Positions 12,158 through 26,074 of a DNA stretch of 64,000 bases are shown here, one piece after another. The translations under genes and the position numbers were made by a program. The stretch comes from Acridotheres tristis. Lineage: Eukaryota; Chordata; Aves; Passeriformes; Sturnidae. Each line of letters opens with the position of its first letter. The first letter of the stretch is position 1. The stretch is taken from positions 27,659,080 to 27,723,079 of the forward strand of contig CM072886.1 in the NCBI GenBank assembly GCA_037013685.1, given 5' to 3'. The notes beneath the pieces are model-generated. The model saw nothing but the letters and a program-made list of their open reading frames with translations, made no database searches and had not been told where the DNA came from.

Positions 12158-15100
12158 CATCTACAGGTTTTTGAAGGTAAACCAGAAGCTTATACTCAAA
12201 CCTCTGTATAAACTGTTAATTGTTGATCTCTAATACAACAGAATAATAATATTCAGCAACACAATGCCAGTAGATACAAACAAGTTTCCATTCACAGTTC
12301 AAGGCTGTTGCCTTTACAGGTCTGAAACCTTTCTCAATTAAACTAAGGTGTCTAAAAAGAGAGGATGAGTCTGACTGAAATACAGTGATGACAATAAAAT
12401 AAACATTTCAGTTTGTAAAAGTTGTTTCTGATATTTTGATGTGTTTATGACTAGTATTTTTGAGGGGTTGAAATAGGTAACTAATGCAGTGTGTCTTACA
12501 GAGGATCACTAGCTAATATTGCAGGCAACAGCTTCAGTAAAATTAACAAAGTGAACAGTGACAAAACTTATTACACTATTTCCTTATTGTTTTTATATTC
12601 TAAACATTTCTCTTTTTATATAGTAACATGTTTTGGCTCTCTTTTTCATAATATGAGCTTCCACTTATTTCTTCTTGTGATGTTTTATATCACTTATGTT
12701 TAATTCTGAAAAAAATGCACTTATTTTTCACTTAATTAAATATTATATCTTTGTGGGAAAGACACATTGCTTCGATGGGTTGCAACTCATAAGTATCTAG
12801 TACCCATACTGAGATCAATCACAGTTACATGTCACAAGAATGTCATGTATGATTAAAGCTGAATGATTAGTTCATAGGTTCATTTCAGTGAAATTTTCCA
12901 AATACAAATGATAGGGTCTCATATTCTAGTACTTCCTCAGACACTTATGAAATTTAAAAAAACCCAACTCATTAGTAAATATCAAAGCCATAGTAGGAAA
13001 GTTGATGTGATAAAAGCATTTAATCAGATGTTCACATAAACAAGCTAATGAACATCTGAGCCATTTTCATGGTTGCAATAACTTTTAGTTTCAAGGAACA
13101 AGTGTCTTCTGTACATTAATTACTCATTTAATATAGAAGGTAATTTTATTTTACTGTGTTGCACCGAAAATAATACTGGTAGTAATATCCATTTCAAAGA
13201 AATAGTTGGTTTTGTAAAGTCTTTACTTACCCTGTGGAGACTAGCAACACTTTCAGGAAATGTTTTAGGCTCCTGAGGAATCTGAGAAGCATCTGCTTCA
13301 ATGAAAATATTTTCCTTCTGAAATGCTGAATATTTAGCACTTACTCATAGGCATTTCATAGCTGTAAAAGAGAGTGCATGATAAAAATCAGTCTGAACTT
13401 GGGAAAAATAGTTTGACTTATTGTTCTTGACTATAGAAAATTAGAGTGCAAATGTAGCAAAAAAGTGCATGTTGCAAAATGGGATAGTGTTAGAATTAGG
13501 ATACTTAGGAGTACATCACTACATACCTATTTCAGTAGTACAGGACATTATGTATGTCACTAAATTCATCCACAATGCCTTTGACAACATAATGGGAGAA
13601 ATAGAGTTACTTTCGTCATTTTGTCTGTGGATGATTCAGCCAACTAGCTTCCAACACTACCAGCAAAACCAGTTGGAATTAATAACTTCTGTAAGAAAAG
13701 TGATTTCCTGAATTTGGGTATCTTTTTAGCGAATTCAAAGTTTTAAAAAATAAGGGGGGGAGGGAAAGAAAAAAAAAATAAGCCAAGTAGGTAGGTGAGT
13801 TTAAAATATTTTTTTATTGGACATTTTCAAAAGGAAATATTTGAACTTAAGTATGTTTTTATTTCAAAACAGTTTTTAACTTCTGAAGTATATTAGAAAT
13901 TATCAAAACAAAAGTAAATATTCCCACTCTATCTGAAAAAGATGCCCATCTATAACTGTAACCTTTCCTTCTTCACCATGCAACATTTCTGGACCAGCCA
14001 CTGAACCAAAACAGCTGTCATCTGAACAGAACATCCCTTCAGTTTCTCTAGGGACTATTATCCAGGAGTGGTATGATCACACCCCCACTATCTGAACTAG
14101 GCTGAAATACCAAAGTAGTGATACAGCCACTCATAAAACAAGGAATTGTCTACCTTTTAAGAAAAATAGCTGGACGTTTCTCTGAAGTGTTTATAATAGC
14201 ACAAGCGAAGACAGAGTGTGTTCACTTTGCTGTATTCATCCTTCTCATTGTCTCTCAGTTTTGTCTCTCTACTGGGCTGATAGGTGATTTTGCTATGTGA
14301 AAGGCACAATACTTTTCAAATATGATGGAAGAATTAAAAAAAAATACCCAAAAACCAAAAGCAAAACAACTGAACAAAACAAAACCAAACCAAAATAAAA
14401 CAAAATAAACCCAAAGTATTTCTAGAAGTATGGATATTAAGAACCAAGTATGCTCTTTTACTGTCTGATATCCAGCTGAAAAACCCCTCTATGTGAGTTT
14501 ATAAACAAGCGTGAATATATGGACACATTTTGGGAAACCAAGAAAAGCTAGAATGCATGTAGAAAACAGCAAAGCAGTTTTAAATATCTAAGGGACACAA
14601 GCAATATATTTTGCATGATGATGACTGCACTGACACCTTAGAGCAATTTAGAAAATTACTGCCTATATAATTATTTTGAGAGAAGTTGGTTTTTTTGTTT
14701 TGTTTTTTTGGTAATGTTGAATTAATCCTATGAAATATTATTTATGTATATAAAAAACGACTAAATGGCTCACTGATGAAAATGAGTGGTTCACTACTTC
14801 CAATAGAGTGAAGAAGATATTAAAGAAAATGCATTAATACATTAACAATGTCATTTTAAGCTCCTTACGAAAAGGGCAAAAGAGAGAGAAAATTTTTGCA
14901 GCTGGGGAATGGGAATACCAACAGCCCTCTTCCAACTAATACTACTGCATCAATCAGGAAAGAAAAGGGATCTCCTCTCAAATACAAGAGTTAGGAAACC
15001 TGAAAAAGGATGAAGCATCTCCCCAAACAGAAACTGAAGCATAGTATTTCTCAGCAATAATATCTATTCAATGATCTGAGACAGGATTTATCAAGGACCT

Positions 15101-17750
15101 GCTTCCCACCTGAAGAATGAATCTGGTGAAGAGAAACATGTTCAACCAAATGTCTTCTTTTGGGCTACTAGCCATTGACTCAGCCCCTGTTCATATGAGT
15201 GCAGTGGTTAGGTATCTCAGAAATATTGTATGTTCCATAGCCAGAGTGTAAAAACAGTAAAAGAAGAGTAATTAAAAAGCTTTTAGAAACATGGGTCATG
15301 CCAATTTATTTAGAATCTTTGTCTTGCTTTCTTTACTTTTTTCAAAATAGAATTTTAACTTCCACCATTAAAAACAAAAATATAACAAGGGTCCTCCTAA
15401 ACTGACCATGATCAAAATATCAGGTTATGTACAGGTATTTTAGCATATACAACAGGCATTTTGATGATTACTTTTAAATGTCTTGAGCATATTTTTTGCT
15501 GCAGACATGACTGACTTCAGCATTGATTGTCTGATTGTACTTGTTTTTAGAGTGAAACTGCTGTTTAGCAGCTCTAAATTCCCTTTAAAAAGGGATTCAG
15601 AAAAGATTTCCATAAAGCTACTTTAATTCCATTCACTCTCATTACTAGACACTTCCCATAATCTATCTGACAGTGTCCTTGCATTCTGTTACCATTCTTA
15701 ACACGTAAAATCATTATAAAACCTGGATGTTCAAACTGATCTGAACCCTGTTGTTAAGGTCAGCTGAAAACAGAGGAAATCAATAAAAAACAAATGATGA
15801 AGACACGGATTTTGCCTAATTGGCTCATGTTTCTGCAGTATGCGGTAGCATGTTCTTGAAAATGAAAAAAACAGTTACAAATGGTTTCTTTTTCTGGTGT
15901 AAAAAAACCCAAAAAAACCTGGCTCCATAGTAACATTAAAAAAAAAAAAAAAACAAAACAAGCAAGAGAGAGCTGAAGGAGATTAGGCAGAAGAAAACAT
16001 TATATTTTCTTGGGAAAAAAGTTATTATATTGTATTTGATATTTCATGCTCAGTGAAAGAGTGATTGTAGCAAATTCCTCAGAATTAAATTAACTGAGTT
16101 CTGTGAACTGACTGCTACAGATGAGAGAATCTGACACTTACTAATATATGAAACGGGAGTAGTCATTAAGATATGTAAGGATTTGAGTTCAGAACTCCAG
16201 GAGAAGAAACAATAGGAGTGCACCACACCTCAGTCAATGACTTTGGATGTGTTACTGTGCTTTAGTTTCTTTAGCAAAGGGCACTAAAGCCCTGAGAGGC
16301 AATACATTTTTATACACTTAGTAATTATGTGGGATTTTGCAGGTTTTTCAATTATTATTTTTCATGAATAAAGTGGAGAAGCCCAGTTATATTGTCAAAT
16401 CTTCAACACCTTTAGAGACTTCACTTTGTTGCCTACTAAACCTTGACCACTTGAACTGGGATTTTTGTCTTTTCTCCTTTGCTCTCATGCATGACATTAT
16501 GATATCACTGACCAAAAATTTGGACCCATCTGCAAAAGGACATTTAGTAAAGTTAAAATTAACTAATTGAAGGTGTTAACTGAGCTGCATCATCCAATTC
16601 TTGCACTGTTGTTTGTTTCACACAAAGGTTTATTTGACTAAAATAACTCAAGGGCATGCTTCTGAAAAGGAATGTCCATTCAGATGTAACATGCTGCAGT
16701 CCAACTTCACACCTTCGGCTAATTCTTCCTAATTTCCCCAGTGTCTCTGTTTGGAAAAATATCCTGGAGGCACACTAATCCTTGAATCAGCTACACAATC
16801 TCTGTAATACAAAATTGGCTACATGCCTGGAACTTCTGGTCTCTGATTTTCTCTTTCATCCAGCATTTTTTCTTCTTATATTCCAGACAAGTAAAGTCCA
16901 GATGTTTTCTGCTGTTTAAGAAAGCAAACACAGGGCCACCTTTAGGCATTCAGTCCTTTACTTACAAAAGCCCTATTAAATTTGGTGTATTTCATTTGAC
17001 AATCATAGATACTGTTTGTCTTTGATTTGCTTTTCAAATAGTAATTATTGTTTAGTACCCTAGGGCTTCCCAGTTCTTGCATACCTTTAAATGGAATAGG
17101 GCACTGAATTACCACATTCTCCATCAGTGATTTGTATTTCTAGAGCATGCAGGGCTTGAAACAGTTAAACTGCTTACCCAGCTAGTCAAACTGACTATTT
17201 GTTCTACAAATATAGGTACAGATCTCTATTACAATAAATACTGGGTCCAAGTAATTATTTTTTCTAAAAGTTACTGCTACCTATAGTAATTTATCAATTA
17301 CATATTTTAAAACAAGAAACTCTCAGAAAAAAAAAATTAAAACTGACTTTAATACTTGTACAGCATTATAGTCACTTCTTCACTCTCCAACCCAGCCTTC
17401 TTCATATTTCTCTGGATGCATCTAAATTTCTTGAGACATTTCCTGAATAAATACTTTTACCTATCACTCCAACTTATTTTTATCCCAGCCCTACATTTCT
17501 CAGTGAAAAATAGTAGCTTTTTTGATCCTACAGGGCATATTTATTAAATAGGAAGAAAGAAATTCTACTACCAAGTATGCCAATGCCACTATTTCATGCA
17601 TCCTTTCTCTGCACAGTTTTTCTCCTTGCCCACTTGTATATTAACTAACAACACTTAGGGAAACTAGTTTATTATCAATATTTTAAAATTTGTCTCGAAT
17701 GTAATTTTGTTTCACACTTAATTACATTTGAACTATAACTTAATAATTTT
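12158..17750. other. AT-rich noncoding DNA with low-complexity tracts
   Basis: No gene or identifiable transposon. It holds an A/G tract near 13,750, an A/C-rich tract at 14,334-14,412, an A-tract/CCC motif at 15,901-15,920 and an A16 run at 15,938-15,953. Open frames are short and look like chance. Confidence 0.55.
14334..14412 (+). repeat. A-rich low-complexity tract (AAAAC/AAACC type)
   Basis: About 80 bases of A runs broken by C or CC, with hardly any G or T. This is a loose (AAAAC)n-like tract. Similar A-run/CCC clusters occur at several other places in the window, for example 15,901-15,920, 30,974-31,014 and 40,700-40,718. Confidence 0.75.
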
Positions 17751-17753
17751 TAT

Positions 17754-17900
17754 TTCCTTCCTTCCTTCCTTCCTTCCTTCCTTCCTTCCTTCCTTCCTTC
17801 CTTCCTTCCTTCCTTCCTTCCTTCCTTCCTTCCTTCCTTCCTTCCTTCCTTCCTTCCTTCCTTCCTTCCTTCTCTCCCTTTCTTCCTTCCTTCCTCTCCC
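17754..17900. repeat. (TTCC)n tetranucleotide microsatellite
   Basis: About 29-30 consecutive copies of the tetranucleotide TTCC (GGAA on the other strand) run without interruption to about 17,872. A degraded C/T-rich tail with TCTC and CCTCTCCC variants continues to about 17,900. The purity and length suggest an unstable, length-polymorphic locus. The apparent Phe-Leu-Pro-Ser or Arg-Lys-Glu-Gly repeat proteins in this interval are artefacts of translating it. Confidence 0.97.
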
Positions 17901-20900
17901 AGCTCCCTCGAGCACAGCTCTGACACAGACAGCACAGCCATCGTCACTTTGCTACTGCACTTCTTGGTACCATTTTAGACAACTCTGCAACTTCTCTCTC
18001 TACTTGTGTGCCACCGTTCCAGCTCGATATAAGTACAAATGCCTGCACAGGAAAAAATAAAGGGTCTCCTGTTTCTAGGAAGTAAGAGACTTATAACACA
18101 TACATTACTACCCTGGTGACATTACTTGTTATGCACTTATTTCACATATTCTGATACTTTATCTCTGAGAAGAATACCAGAAAACTATCATAGTGTCTTT
18201 CATTGTTGAAATGTCCCTTAATTTTTTGACTCATTTTCTTAGTGCCTTGTTGCCATACAGATTTATAATCACTGGTCATGTAATTAACTGAAATTTGAAG
18301 TAGGAATCAGCAGATCAAAAAAAAAAAAAAAAAAGATAAATATATTCTTTATAATTTTTTAGACAACATTCAGCCATCCTGTATCTGAAAATACTACTTT
18401 CCAGCACAACTTTAAATTTTTACAATTAAATGTGTGTCAGTCAGATCATTTGTGATTAAGTGTACAAGTTTCACCAGCATGATCTCTGAAAATCCTCATG
18501 TTCCACAGAGTCCAGTTATCAAAATGTAATTTGCATTAGCTTTAGATATTTGAATAATATTCCAGAACCCTGAGAACATTCATGTGAAAATGTTCTCAAG
18601 AACATGCAAGATAAATCCCTCCCAGTGTATCTACATCTATCTATTACATTGACAATACATTGAAATTAAGCAGATAAAAATAATTTAAGAGAAATGCTCA
18701 GTTTCTCCTGGACTGAGAAAGAAACTGAATTATTGACAGCAAAAGGAGCTTCAAAGACCAGAAAATTTTACAAAACCCAAAGGCTGAAACTTGAACTTTT
18801 CAACAGTTTAACCAAGATGATAATTAGAAATTTTAAATTATAGATCAAGCTTTTAAAATATTACCTTACCACTTATGAATCAGGTGAGAATTACAGACTC
18901 TTTAAATTATTTCTGTATTTTCTTTCATTTTATTTCTTACCAAGTTTTAACAATAATTGTAGTAAGTGCATTTCTAATCACAACCAAATTTTACAGTTTA
19001 AATCACAAGACAGGCAGTTTCAACAAGAGCAAAAAAAAAAATTCCTGTCTAGCATACTAGAATCTCCTTGTTCTTTCATCTTATTCTAGTGTCCCTAATA
19101 AAGTACTGTTAATATTCCTGTAACATCACCATTGCAAATTACAGGATTCTTATCAGGTCACTTTATGGAGAAGAAATACTCGAGAGGACTCTCACTTTCT
19201 AGGATTGTCTATGTTATCCTGAGAGCAAATCGACCCTGAAGCCAGGCAAGCTCTAAAGACAATAAAAGTAAATATCTCTATGCCTTTTAACATTTTCCCT
19301 CCCTTTTATATTGCCTTCATAAATTCTACTTGATGCTTCAAGACTGAAAACACATCCCATTCTCTAAGAACACAGGTATGTCTTCTTTGAATGCAATTAT
19401 TTCCATTTGCATAAAATTTTCTGTCTTACTGATCTTACCACAGAAATTTTCCCCCTTTAGGGTAACCACTGCAACCACAAACTTCCATCTGCAACTCCCT
19501 AGGAAATAAAGAGTAGCATGAAATAAATGCTAATAAAATCCCGAATATAAAAACAAAACTCTAAGATTTCTAATTTGATATATTCGAGCATCAGCAAATC
19601 TCTGTCAAGTGATTTTATCTATTCCTGCAGCAAAGGAACTGAAATGGCATAAAAAAACTCAGTAAGATCCTATATAGAAACAAAATTGGACAGCAGCCCA
19701 CTATTCCTCAAGAGTTCTTTTTTTCCCCCCTTCCTACCCTCTCTTTTTAAAGCCACCATCTGGGGTAGACGCTTGTGTGAAACTTCTGTAGAAGATGCAA
19801 ACTAGGAATGTGTTGCTGGAAAGCCACTGGGGAGTTCTACCATCAATAAACAAAGTGGAAAAGGTGCTCTCTTTCTTTGACCCTCCAGAGAAACCAAAGC
19901 ATCATTTGTACAAATTGGTTTAAAGCTAGTATGTTTCCCCCCTTTTCCTCACTGAGTATTGCTGAAGTGATGTATGGTTTCCTCCTGAAAATTCACAGAC
20001 CTCAGCTGGGGATTTAGAGGGATGGATTCTGCCCATGTGTGTGCAGGCTTGCCTATGTCCGTTTGGGCTTCAGAGGATAATTGCTCATTTTTACAAATGT
20101 TTTAAGGTCCAGTCAAAATAATAACTGAAAATAATTTTTGATTCTGTAATAATTTTAAGGTTAGTGTAGTTTTTGCAGCTGAATTTGTTTTATTTATATG
20201 TTCCATTAAAAGAGAAAACCTTCTGCCTCTTCTAAGAAAACATCATTAGCTCACTGACACAACCATATATCACCAGCTAGGGAAGAAAGGATAAAATATG
20301 GCATTGCATGAGCAAGCCATGGGTTAGAAAACAGATTTTATTTCTAGTTGGTAAGCATGTACAGGCTATTTTTTCAGTGCTTTAGTATCATATGTTTTTA
20401 GGGCAAAGACATTGCAATATAAATATTTTTCACTGAAATATTTGACTTAATTTTATAGTTATTTTCTCTTCTGCTAGATAGTTTCCCATTTTAAGCACTT
20501 TTTTCTTAACTTTATTCTTAGAGAAGTGTGCAGCAATGTGGACCAAACCTTACATTACACCTATACAGTGCAATGACACTCGGAAAACATTTTGCAATTG
20601 AAAAAAGCTTGCTAACCTACTTTTGGCATGCAACAACTATTCTGTACTGATTTCCTATATTGCTACTGCAAATTCCCTGACCTTCAATTTTTGTAGGGAA
20701 ACCATGTCATTTTACTCAATTTCTTAAAAAATTGAAGCTGTGTATCTACCATATATTCATATTACTTTAGGGGTTACATGTTTGAGCTGAAAAAGACTGG
20801 AACCAAACTGTTAAAAACTATTACATCATATATAAGACTTTGGCAGGCTGTGCTATATGTTGGATTTAGTTGCAATTATAATGTTCTTAGAAATATAAAA

Positions 20901-21205
20901 CTGCAAAAAATCACTCTGTGTCTTTGTCAAAGGCAAAAAATCAGAATTAGCTTTTACACACTGAGCAAACAAATGTTATCTGCACTACAAAAGTTGTGTA
21001 CTTACATTTTTTCTTCCATGAAACTGAAAAGTCTCAATTCTATCACATCTCATAATTATCTTCTGATTAAGATTTTCCTCAAACTATACTTGTTTAAAAT
21101 GAAAAAAAAAGTTACCTTCTCCTAACTTTACCTTTTTCTCTCTTCTTCTGATGCTAAAGGGTCACATTAATTTTTGAAAAAAAAATTGAAAACGAACAAA
21201 AAAAA
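17901..21205. other. AT-rich noncoding DNA, nothing recognised
   Basis: Beyond the microsatellite there is a short, more GC-rich shoulder (17,900-18,030), then AT-rich DNA with an A18 run at 18,317-18,334. No transposon, RNA gene or protein-like frame is recognised. Confidence 0.55.
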
Positions 21206-21211
21206 ACCCAG

Positions 21212-22335
21212 TGAAAAGCACCCTTGAAGTTTATCCAGTCCAACCTCCTGTTCCATGACAGAATGAATTATCTGTAAATCCTTCACAGTATGTTTGACCA
21301 ATTGGTGTAAACTATCAGTTAAACTTCTGTGTTCTTCCCATTCTTCATGGTCCTTACAGTTATATTTGATGCTTATCTAAACTGCTACAATGTGCTTTAT
21401 TTTAGCATTCTGCTGCCTATTGTTTATTCTTCCTCAGAACTAGAACTGAGAGAAAATGTTCTTGTCCTTTCCTTTTTGTAGATAACACTATGATGTTGGA
21501 AGACTTCTGGCACTCCATAGTTTTTTAATCTTCAAACTGAATTTCTTTCAACTTTTCATCTGAGGTCATGTTTTCAAAGTTTCCAACACATTTCTCTGTT
21601 CTCTTCTCTAAAATTTCCAATGGCGTTTCTTCAATGGGATACTCAAAAGGAGACAAAATACTCCAGGTGTTACTAATTCTGTAGTACTAGGTAGAATAGA
21701 CATGTTACACTGAATGTGCTACTTTATCCAGTTCCTAAAATGTTTAGTTTATCACCAGTCTCAAGTTTTTGGTTCACTTTCAGTTAGAATTCACAGTAAG
21801 TAAGATCCTTTTCTCAGGAACTAGTACTATTTAGGAGTAATTCTCCAACCTGTGTTTCCACATTTGAAGATTGCTGCCAAGAACAGAACTTTGCACATAT
21901 TTAAAAGACAGAAAACTCCAGGAATTTCAACAAGAGTGTCAATAATACTGGTACTACTACTACTAATAATACCAACTATTCTTATTTCTTCAATTTACCA
22001 AGATACTTTGAATTTACAAATCTATCTCCTGAAAAAGTTGTAGCTACTATTCACTTGCAAATGCTGAACAGTTCAGTGAACATATAATTTATTCTAATTG
22101 TCCTTATTGAAATACAGAAAAGTACCAGAATCAAAGATCACTAAAAGCCTCCAATGAACACATTCTTTCAGTGGGACAGAGAGCAATTGATTCCTATCCT
22201 CAATACAGTTACCCCATCAGCTTTTCACCCACCTTAAAGCATGTTTCCATAACTTACTTGGAAGCTCCTTAAACAAAAGGACGTATTAAGGAAGACACTG
22301 TCTGAAATAATGTATTCATTGACGTCATCCTGTTT
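21212..22335 (-). mobile_element. Ancient decayed CR1 LINE, part of ORF2 and downstream region, antisense
   Basis: Read on the minus strand, the right end (about 22,335 back to 22,090) follows the CR1 reverse transcriptase in order. A block like 'ttt-gac-act-gtc' (FDTV) is followed by 'aaggtgggtgaaaa', matching the RWVKNW region, and 'tggtacttttctgtatttca', matching the GPVLFNIF region just before the catalytic box. The catalytic part seems lost or unrecognisable. From 21,910 to 21,212 it resumes with CR1 blocks for the CKVLH-type region ('tgcaaagttctg'), the 'cctggagtattttg' block and 'ggttggactggat'-like sequence. Many stops and indels make it clearly dead. Divergence is much higher than in the other CR1 copies here. 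The call comes from recognising an ordered series of blocks without an alignment. Confidence 0.6.
22320..22327. promoter_or_regulatory. Second CRE-like palindrome TGACGTCA
   Basis: An exact CREB/ATF consensus at the edge of the decayed CR1 copy. Both CRE-like sites in this window are preceded by CATT and may be chance by-products of repeat decay. There is no independent sign of regulation. Confidence 0.2.
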
Positions 22336-24677
22336 AAGTTCACTCTAAGTGCTAACTCCCTCACTGGAACATAAAATTAATTTGAAACACCACAGTGCAT
22401 CTGAATAGTTGACAAATAAGTTGAAAAGCTGTAAAACTTTTTCCTAAATTGATACTTATTTGAATGGGATATAAGCCTATGCTACCTAGTACCCAGATAT
22501 TATCATCATTATAACAGAGTCCAGAATAGCATAAAGAAAATACACAAGTGAGAGAACAAGGTGCAGAAAAGTATTCCAAGTTAGAGCTACATCACCAGGT
22601 TGTATAATGGAATTTTCCTGTACTATGGCTTAGAATATAACTCGAAAGAAATACTAAAGACTATTAGATACATTTCTAAAAAGTGTACAGATCAAGTCTA
22701 GTTTTCAATGGAAATGTCTACACATAGATATAGCACAACTCACACTAAGGTTTTAAGTAAAGATAGAAGCAGTCAGCTGAAATAAAGGTCAAGAAATAGC
22801 TCTGGAAAAAGCATAGCTTATTTTATCCTCTGTTTTGATATTGAACACAAGTTCACTGCCTTCCCTAGTGCACCACAGTAGGATAATTGAGATTACTCAG
22901 GCTAAAGGAAAAGTTTATGACATAGTGTGGACAGGGACACCCTGTGGGCTCTTTGAAAGCACAGGAGCAATATCAAAACAATCTCTCTCATCTTCCTCAG
23001 TCCATTTGCCTTTAAAACCTCGCAAGAACTATTGTGATCCTCTTATATAGTCAAATAACTTTAATTTTGTCAGAGGGGCTCTTTTGCTAATTTATAAATT
23101 TAATTATCTTTTAAGAGGTTCACCTCCTGTAATTAAGAAATAGCACAGAAGAATAATTATGTACAGAATAGTATTCACTAGATCTCAAACTATGCAGAGA
23201 CATACTTACAAGGAAGCAGAATTTCATCTCAGCAATTAGTTTTGCCTGAGTTTGAAATGTATTGCTTGTGTCTTTAGACACCATCTTGTGTGTAACAGAG
23301 CTGGCACATGCTGTTTGTGTTACAATGCTAAACTGTTTAAGGACAGTTCAAAAGTATAATAAATTAGCTTTTTAAACATAAAGTACGTTGTAAATTGAGA
23401 CATTTCTTTCTTCAAGTCCTGCAATGCAGGAAATACATTACAAATAACTCTGCTTTTAAGCACCCTTTGCTAAGGAAACCAACCATCAAAGCAGCATGGC
23501 TGAGGATTTTTGGAACAGCTAGAAATGCTTTGCTCTGCTGGAGAGCTGAAAGTCTAGTCACAGCCTTGGGACATACAAGCACTGGAGAAGAACTCCCCAC
23601 AAAGTTTTGAAAAGTCCCTTCTCTCTTCTTCTGCAAGCCAGTCTGCAAAACTTAACCTTCGATTTGAAAAAACCTGAATGTGCACAGAGAGACCTCTGAT
23701 TGTCATGCCTAGTATCACTTCTCTGTTCATCCTGTTCCTGCATCACTCTCTACCCATCTCATGTCTCTCTTTTCACTATTCTGTGCATCAGTGCAGTCAG
23801 GCAGAGACCCTTTCTATTCTGTAATTGTTTGCTCTGTAGCATCAAGGAATCTCAGGCTTGATTATGGCTCCAAGGTGCTGCTGTAGCAGAAATAATTATG
23901 TAGTAGAAAAGGAGAACAGGATGATCTTAGAGCTTTATCTCTGCCTAGGGCCATGGTCCCAAATTGGAAAAAGCAATTCATTATGTCTGCTGAGTTTTCA
24001 ATTGCCAGGTCTTCTGCAGAAGGCTGGTAATCACAACAATTCCCATTTAATGCAGGTAGACATAAAGGACAGAGAATAAGACCAGAGAGGTATGTTGTGG
24101 AGGGCTTTTTTTGCTTTGCTTAGTGTTTTTTGGGCACGGGTTATAATCAGATTATAATTTGTTATAATTGAGGCTTGTAGTTATAATTAACTACATGTGA
24201 ATAAACAGAATACAATAATTCCTTTGACTGTATTTTTGAACACAGCTGTCTAAAAATGTCATTGCTATCTTAAGTTCTCTTCTTAACACAGAAAAGATGG
24301 TAACCAAGCCTCACTATTTACTGATATCTTAGTGAAGTGCTTCAAGGAACTTTCCCTAGCAAGGCATTGTTGCTTACTAAATTAAAAGCCTTTATGATAA
24401 ATTTAAGTAAATCCTAGTGTTATGTATTTTCTACAGTAAAGTCCATTCATTATGAGTGAGATTACAGATAGCATGTTGCAAGCTCATAATGTAGAATCAA
24501 AAAATGCAAATGGGACTTGCATAGACTTGCAAAACTGTGTCCTGAACTGCCTCAGATGAGGTTTTAGGAATGAGTAACATCACTTCTTTGCAGTCATTTC
24601 AACCCTTATAGAGCTTTAAAACCTTATGGGCTTTGTAAGAATCGTAGAGATAATAGAAAATAAAAATTTCTATAAAG

Positions 24678-24703
24678 TTTGCAGGTAAAATATTACCTGC
24701 AAA
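24678..24703. repeat. Perfect 11-bp inverted repeat with 4-nt loop
   Basis: The arms TTTGCAGGTAA and TTACCTGCAAA are exact complements around AATA, giving a compact cruciform or hairpin. The arms contain CAGGTAA, which matches ZEB/E-box half-sites (CAGGTA) in both orientations. No longer stem surrounds it, so a microRNA is unlikely. Confidence 0.7.
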
Positions 24704-26074
24704 TAAGTTTTTAATAATACTTGCTAGCTTATTAGCATAGGAAGAAAATGCTCAAACTTTGGAGTGAAGCTTCAAGTTTAAAAAACAGTTAGTATAGTTT
24801 TCAAATAAATTATAGATGAGTCTACAGAAATATCTTGCAATTCACATTAAGTACAGTATAGTTTTTACACAACTATTACTACAGAGAAGAATTCGTATTC
24901 ATTACTTCAAATTGTTTACATGTAGTAGATGCAAAAGCAATTAATCCACTTCATGACATAAAACATCAGTTGGTAACCTAATGAAAACAAAAAGTTAAGA
25001 AAGATTAAGCTAAATGATAAAAATTCACACATGGGCAAATGAGACTTCCAGGAAATGAGAGAAGCCAGAGGCAAGGAGAGTTGCATTTCAAGAGCTGTCT
25101 TCAGTGAATTCACAATAAAATTTTAAAAAACACACCTACAATTTCACAGGAGATCTGTGACAAGTAATATTTTCCAGTTGCCCAAGTCTGACACTGTGTA
25201 ACTCACAGTTTACCACACACACATGTTTTCTGAATAGAAGAGAAATAGATAAATCAATGAACCTAGAGAGGTATTAAAGTTAAAATTGTTAGGAAAACTT
25301 GAATTTTTGCATTTAACAAATACTAATAAAAAAAGATGTTTCAGAGTAACATGGGATACATAATGTTATACTATTAATATTGCACTACTTTTGTTGCCCA
25401 TTGCTAACAGTGGTGAAATGGTTGAAGAACATAAGATGGACCAGAATCCTTGTATAAATCTCACACTGAATGACTCCAGTTCTTTTGTAAGACTTTCTTA
25501 TATTATCCTCCTTATGTAACTATCATTAGCTTATGTTTAATATAATAAAATGTTATCCAAAGGTTTATGTAAGGACTGGAATATAGATGCTCCTGTTTCT
25601 CATTTGTTGACTCAGAGTTGTAATTTCTGCAATACTGAACTTATGAAATTCATTTATTTATTTATTAATAAAAAGCCCAGAGCCTGAGCCATACTAAAAA
25701 TGACCAATTCCCATATTTGGCACAAAATCTGGAATTCCAGCCAAATGTAAGGAAGAGCTTTTCTGAAATGGAGCTTGATTTCAATCATATGTGAGTGAAT
25801 GATGTGGTAAGGTGCTTGTTTCAAGGCTGTCCCCAGGTCATAAGAAAAGCATTTGGAGTTTTATGGAGATATCTCATCATTATCTCTTTCAAAACCTCAT
25901 CAACTCTACAGGACAAATCTGTCTCAGCCAAGCTGGCACTAAAAAGAAGATGTTCATCTAGTCTAACTTAATCTTTTTTTCTTCTCAACGTAGGGCAGAA
26001 GGGCTTTTTTTTCCATAGTTACTAGGGTATTTCCTTTGAACTTCTTCCAGAATACTTTTATCTTTTCCACATGC

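Noticed and set aside
17728..18060. Repeat proteins (Phe-Leu-Pro-Ser on plus; Arg-Lys-Glu-Gly on minus)
   Set aside because: They are translations of the (TTCC)n microsatellite. A tetranucleotide repeat read in triplets gives a four-residue periodic product on any strand.
20778..21125. 115-codon open frame on the plus strand
   Set aside because: Its composition is dominated by Lys, Leu, Ile and Ser as expected for AT-rich DNA, with no splice borders or motifs.
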